Source: Flavobacteriaceae bacterium (GTDB lineage: Bacteria; Bacteroidota; Bacteroidia; Flavobacteriales; Flavobacteriaceae). From it: 64,000 nucleotides of DNA. Of the stretch, positions 60,122 through 64,000 are shown in pieces; position 1 is the first letter of the stretch; the number at the start of each line of letters is the position of its first letter. The position numbers and the translations under genes were made by a program. The stretch spans positions 186,001 to 250,000 of the forward strand of contig JAIPBH010000003.1 of NCBI GenBank assembly GCA_021739635.1, written 5' to 3'. The notes under the pieces were generated by a model. That model saw only the letters and a program-made list of their open reading frames with translations, did not search any database and was not told where the DNA came from.

Positions 60122-61306
60122 ATGAAATATCAAAAAAATATTGAAGGATTAAATTGTAAGGATAATTTTTACAAACCTAAATATTCTGAAAAAAGAATTG
60201 TAATTAGTGAAGAAGATTTTATTGAGCAAATTGACCAAACTCAATTATATGAGTCGTATGAATTAGATGAACATCGAATATTAAATTTATTATTAAATCG
60301 AGTTAAAGGTGAGATTGATATAATATTAAAAAATGATTTTCTTAGTCGTCAAGTTTTTGAAGAGGAGAATCTTTTATTTTATCATTGGTATGAAAGGAGA
60401 TACAAAAAAAATATAATTAATAGTGATATTCTTTTTGCCCTAAATGGAAGTTCTATATTAGGTTGGTTTGATAAGTTTTCAAGGGAAGAATTATATGATA
60501 ATATTGGAGAAAAATTACAAAAAGGTATGTGTTCTCAAAGGTTTCACAACTTTACTATTTATTATGAATATTATTTTGATTTTTTTCCAAAAATTGAAAT
60601 TTTTACGTTTGAAGAGTTTAAACGGAAACCGTTTCTTAATTATTTATTAGAATTATTCCCTCAAGTTGTTGCCATTGACTATTTGAATAAAAAAAATTTG
60701 TGGCGTATAACAGAGGAACAGATAATAGAATCTGGTGATGATTATCATAATATGTCAAAAATGGATAGAAATAAAACTCATAATCCTATTTTATATAGTG
60801 AAAACTATTTGCCTTGCTTTTATCCAAGTAAAATTGGTGATAAGAATTATGAGTATTATAAAATTGATTCTACAAAAGTTCATACCCCATTATTTAAGAT
60901 TGTAAATCAAAGAACAAGAGAAATTGAAAACGAAATAAGACAAGAAAGAGGAGTGCCAAAAATTGGTGAGGGATGGGTATCTGAAACTTTGTTATATTAT
61001 AACATCAAGAAATCATTTAAAAAATATCACGTTATTCAACACGGAAGTCCAAATTGGCTTGGGTTACAACATTTTGATATTTATATACCAGAATTAAATA
61101 TAGCCATTGAATATCAGGGTACTCAACATCAAAACCCTGTTGATTATTTTGGAGGTGAAGAGGCTTTTGCTAAAGGACAAGAAAGAGATTCTCGCAAGAA
61201 AAAATTATGTGAAGAAAATGGGTGTTTGTTATTATATGTATTTCCAGATGATAATTTAAACAAGTTTATTAAAAAACTTAAACGACTTATAAAAGAAGTA
61301 AATTAA
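60122..61306 (+). CDS. PD-(D/E)XK-like nuclease domain protein
   Basis: C-terminal GEGWVSETLLYYNIKKSF...WLGLQHFDIYIPELNIAIEYQGTQHQNPVDYFGG...ERDSRKKKLCEENGCLLLYVF; VSR/DUF559-like D..ExQ pattern. Confidence 0.75.
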   Translation: MKYQKNIEGLNCKDNFYKPKYSEKRIVISEEDFIEQIDQTQLYESYELDEHRILNLLLNRVKGEIDIILKNDFLSRQVFEEENLLFYHWYERRYKKNIINSDILFALNGSSILGWFDKFSREELYDNIGEKLQKGMCSQRFHNFTIYYEYYFDFFPKIEIFTFEEFKRKPFLNYLLELFPQVVAIDYLNKKNLWRITEEQIIESGDDYHNMSKMDRNKTHNPILYSENYLPCFYPSKIGDKNYEYYKIDSTKVHTPLFKIVNQRTREIENEIRQERGVPKIGEGWVSETLLYYNIKKSFKKYHVIQHGSPNWLGLQHFDIYIPELNIAIEYQGTQHQNPVDYFGGEEAFAKGQERDSRKKKLCEENGCLLLYVFPDDNLNKFIKKLKRLIKEVN

Positions 61307-61439
61307 TATTAATCAGTATTTTTATTAAATGACCTTATACGAGTTTAATAATTGATTATTCGTAGATCATAAATAATTTGTCATTATTACATATATTTGA
61401 AATATATTACTTACAATTATGTTAAATAACTCAAAAAAG

Positions 61440-61455
61440 TTTAGTTATAACTAAA
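61440..61455. promoter_or_regulatory. candidate antitoxin operator
   Basis: 16-bp perfect palindrome tttagttataactaaa ending 2 nt before toxin ATG. Confidence 0.55.
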
Positions 61456-61457
61456 TT

Positions 61458-61850
61458 ATGTCTAAATTTGTACCGAAAATAATCGAAGAAGTTAGCATTA
61501 ACATTAGTGTATATAAGTTATTAGTTAATGGAAAATGTCAATTCGATGAGTTTTATAAAGAACACAATAATAAAATTGATTATAAAAATCAGTTGGGACA
61601 AATACAAAACATACTCCTTTCTATAGGAAAAGATGATTTAGAAAAACTACCAGTTTCAAAATTTAAACAACTTAAAAGAAATAAAAGGGATCCTAATGTT
61701 GATTACGAAATTAGAACTAGAGATTTTAGAGTTTATTTAGTAAGAGATAAAAGGCTAGGGAAAATAATTGTTTTGGGGGGATTAAAGAAAAATCAAACTA
61801 AAGATTTGTTAAAATTAAGAAGTATTAAAAAGGAATATTTTAATCTATAA
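61458..61850 (+). CDS. HigB/RelE-like toxin
   Basis: DYEIRTRDFRVYLVRDKRLGKIIVLGGLKKNQTKDLLKLRSIKKEY fits the Gp49/HigB-type RelE-fold C-terminus. Confidence 0.7.
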   Translation: MSKFVPKIIEEVSINISVYKLLVNGKCQFDEFYKEHNNKIDYKNQLGQIQNILLSIGKDDLEKLPVSKFKQLKRNKRDPNVDYEIRTRDFRVYLVRDKRLGKIIVLGGLKKNQTKDLLKLRSIKKEYFNL

Positions 61851-61857
61851 ATTAAAT

Positions 61858-62226
61858 ATGTTTTCAAACGAAGAATTAATTAATAATACTGGATATTGGT
61901 TGGATAAAATTCAAAATGAATTATATTTTGAATTAAATTTATATATGAAAAAAAATAAACTTAATAGAACTCAATTAGCTAAAGAGTTGGGTTTTACTAA
62001 AGGTTATATAACTCAAGTTTTAAATGGGAATTTTAACTACAGTCTAAAAAAACTTATAGATTTATCATTAGCTATAGGGCTAGTTCCTAATATAAATTTT
62101 AGTAAAGTTAATGATGAGATTATAAATTTAAATAAATTAAATAGTGCAAGAATTATTGAACTTAAGGTTAATACATACTGCTCTTTAAATGATTTCTTAA
62201 CTGAAGATGTCCAAAAATATGCCTAA
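61858..62226 (+). CDS. HigA-like HTH antitoxin with C-terminal extension
   Basis: NRTQLAKELGFTKGYITQVLNGNFNYSLKKLIDLSLAIGLVPNI (Xre HTH); 8 nt after the toxin. Confidence 0.85.
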   Translation: MFSNEELINNTGYWLDKIQNELYFELNLYMKKNKLNRTQLAKELGFTKGYITQVLNGNFNYSLKKLIDLSLAIGLVPNINFSKVNDEIINLNKLNSARIIELKVNTYCSLNDFLTEDVQKYA

Positions 62227-62695
62227 AATAAATGAAAGTAATAATATTCAATTATCACTTAATTTAAAATCAATTGAAGTAAAAGAATTTTCATTTAAGA
62301 CGCCTAGTAAAGAGAAAGAGGAAGAAGTTCTATCTAATTTGAGATTTGATTTGACTTCATCTTATGAATCTTTGGTGAAAGATGATATTTTCAATTCTAT
62401 ATTAACAATTACTTTCAAAAGAGAGGATGAAAATGATATTATAGAATATGTAAAATTACAAGTTGAGTTTGTTTATTATGTATCTCCATTAAAAGAAATT
62501 ACCCATGAAGTAAATAAAGATGGTAAAGTTTTAACGGCATTTAATAATAATAACATACTAGGAACTTTATTAGGGATTTCATATTCTACCTTAAGAGGAG
62601 TATTTTTTGAAAAAACCTCCAATACCATATTTAAGAAAATAGTTTTGCCAATTGTTGATCCAACTGTTTTATTTAGAAATAAACAAGAAAAATAG
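62207..62695 (+). CDS. SecB-like chaperone of a toxin-antitoxin-chaperone module
   Basis: VEFVYYVSPL...ILGTLLGISYSTLRGVFFEKTSNTIFKKIVLPIVDPTVLF resembles SecB-like LxxIAYxTxRGxxxEKTxGTxxxxxxLPxIDP; overlaps the antitoxin gene. Confidence 0.7.
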   Translation: MSKNMPKINESNNIQLSLNLKSIEVKEFSFKTPSKEKEEEVLSNLRFDLTSSYESLVKDDIFNSILTITFKREDENDIIEYVKLQVEFVYYVSPLKEITHEVNKDGKVLTAFNNNNILGTLLGISYSTLRGVFFEKTSNTIFKKIVLPIVDPTVLFRNKQEK

Positions 62696-62783
62696 AATTT
62701 CGTAATAATTTTTTAATTTATTACTAAATTCTAAAGAAATTGTAGGATTTAGTAATATGTTGTACACTATGTTGGCACAAATT

Positions 62784-62817
62784 AAAAACCCTATTTCCGA
62801 AACCATTGAAAATAGGG
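62784..62817 (-). terminator. island-encoded terminator for tRNA-Leu
   Basis: On minus strand: CCCTATTT...AAATAGGG hairpin then TTTTTAAT. Confidence 0.6.
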
Positions 62818-62834
62818 CGTTTTAAGAAATTATC

Positions 62835-62856
62835 TGTACTCAAGGTGGGAATCGAA
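62835..62856. repeat. attR, 3' end of tRNA-Leu
   Basis: 21/22 identity with 31133-31154. Confidence 0.82.
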
Positions 62857-62916
62857 CCCACACTCCGAAGAACCGGATTTTGAATCCGGCGCGTCTACCA
62901 ATTCCGCCACTTGAGC
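62837..62916 (-). tRNA. tRNA-Leu (CAA anticodon)
   Basis: GCTCAAGTGGCGGAATTGGTAGACGCGCCGGATTCAAAATCCGGTTCTTCGGAGTGTGGGTTCGAATCCCACCTTGAGTA: cloverleaf with anticodon loop TTCAAAA and long variable arm. Confidence 0.95.
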
Positions 62917-63060
62917 TTTTTGGAAAGCAAAAATAAATATATTTTCTGTATTTCCTTTAAAAATAGAATAGAATATGTTATTCAGGTTAAAATAAATTTC
63001 TAAATTTGCACCTCGTTTAAAATCAGATAGTCTTTAGTGCTAACTAACAATGTTTTAACT

Positions 63061-64000
63061 ATGTCTTACATTATTACTGAAGCAAAAATTTTCAGTTGTA
63101 CTCAAAGTACAGCTCTTGCTCAAAAAATTGCAAGTGCTTATGGCACAGAGCTTGGTAATGTAATTACTTCAACGTATAGTGATGGAGAATTTCAACCATC
63201 TTATGAAGAGTCAATTAGAGGGACAAGAATTTTTATTATAGGATCTACAAATCCTGGTCCTGAAAATTTAATGGAAATGTTATTAATGATTGATGCAGCA
63301 AAACGTGCATCAGCTAGACATATAACGGCCGTATTGCCATATTTTGGCTGGGCAAGACAAGACAGAAAAGATAAACCAAGAGTTCCTATTGCAGCAAAAT
63401 TAGTAGCTAAAATGTTGGAAACAGCAGGGGCAACTAGAATAATCACTATGGATTTACATGCTGACCAAATTCAAGGATTTTTTGAAAAGCCAGTAGATCA
63501 TTTATTTGCGTCTACTATTTTTCTTCCTTATTTACAAAGCTTGAATCTTGATAATTTAATGATTGCATCTCCAGATATGGGAGGATCTAAACGAGCCTAT
63601 GCTTATTCTAAAGCTTTAGAATGTGATGTGGTAATATGTTACAAACAAAGAGCAAAAGCCAATGTTATTTCTCATATGGAGCTGATTGGCGATGTAAAAG
63701 GGAAAAATGTAGTGCTTGTTGACGATATGGTTGATACAGCCGGAACTTTAACAAAAGCAGCTGATTTAATGATGGAACGTGGCGCTTTAACCGTAAGAGC
63801 CATTTGTACACATCCTATTTTATCAGGTAATGCATATAAAAATCTAGAAAGTTCTCAATTACAAGAATTAATAGTTACAGATTCTATTCCTATTAAACAA
63901 AAAAGTAATAAAATTAGAGTTTTAACTTGTGCAGATTTATTTGCAAGTGTCATGCACAATGTACAATATAACAGATCAATAAGTTCAAAATTTGTTATGT
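63061..64000 (+). CDS. prs: ribose-phosphate pyrophosphokinase (truncated at window edge)
   Basis: STYSDGEFQPSYEESIRGTRIFII; VLPYFGWARQDRKDKPRVPIAAKLVA; VVLVDDMVDTAGTL. Confidence 0.95.
   Translation, partial: MSYIITEAKIFSCTQSTALAQKIASAYGTELGNVITSTYSDGEFQPSYEESIRGTRIFIIGSTNPGPENLMEMLLMIDAAKRASARHITAVLPYFGWARQDRKDKPRVPIAAKLVAKMLETAGATRIITMDLHADQIQGFFEKPVDHLFASTIFLPYLQSLNLDNLMIASPDMGGSKRAYAYSKALECDVVICYKQRAKANVISHMELIGDVKGKNVVLVDDMVDTAGTLTKAADLMMERGALTVRAICTHPILSGNAYKNLESSQLQELIVTDSIPIKQKSNKIRVLTCADLFASVMHNVQYNRSISSKFVM

Larger units (their letters stand above)
31133..62856. mobile_element. integrative genomic island in tRNA-Leu(CAA), ~31.7 kb
   Basis: Tyrosine recombinase + excisionase-like gene just inside the left end; 21/22-nt duplication of the tRNA-Leu 3' end at both boundaries; accessory cargo between. 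Confidence 0.85.

Noticed and set aside
31133-62856. Prophage or conjugative transposon
   Set aside because: No capsid, terminase, portal, tail, relaxase or T4SS genes seen; only integrase, xis-like, rep-like and accessory genes

Overview
AT-rich Bacteroidota (Flavobacteriaceae-like) chromosomal window. (1) 1-10 kb: housekeeping and hypothetical genes (DUF3999, PspC/DUF2339, gpsA, nadD, gmk, yicC). (2) 10-31 kb: a locus that reads as amino-sugar/peptidoglycan (MurNAc) utilisation: SusC/SusD, two NamZ-like DUF1343 proteins, a GH3 NagZ-like enzyme, MurQ, an SSS transporter, a DUF6259-like hydrolase, an FAD/Fe-S D-lactate-dehydrogenase-like protein, a NagX-like acyltransferase and a DeoR regulator. 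(3) 31.13-62.86 kb: a genomic island in the 3' end of tRNA-Leu(CAA), with a tyrosine recombinase at one end and a 21/22-nt att duplication at the two ends. Its cargo is a sulfatase-rich PUL (ECF sigma/FecR, STN-SusC, SusD, GH92, four sulfatases, GH28, SGNH-LamG) with a tripartite tricarboxylate transporter whose binding protein is fused to TctB. The island also carries a UmuC / SRAP / membrane-anchored ExoVII-large-subunit-like / PD-(D/E)XK nuclease cassette and a HigB-HigA-SecB-like toxin-antitoxin-chaperone module. (4) prs follows, truncated at the window edge. Less explained signals: 22-bp iteron-like repeats, a ~65-bp non-coding repeat bracketing the PUL cargo, replacement of the tRNA terminator at the island junction, a decayed SGNH gene fragment, and a candidate DeoR operator. 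All assignments come from reading the translations and motifs by eye; no database search was run.
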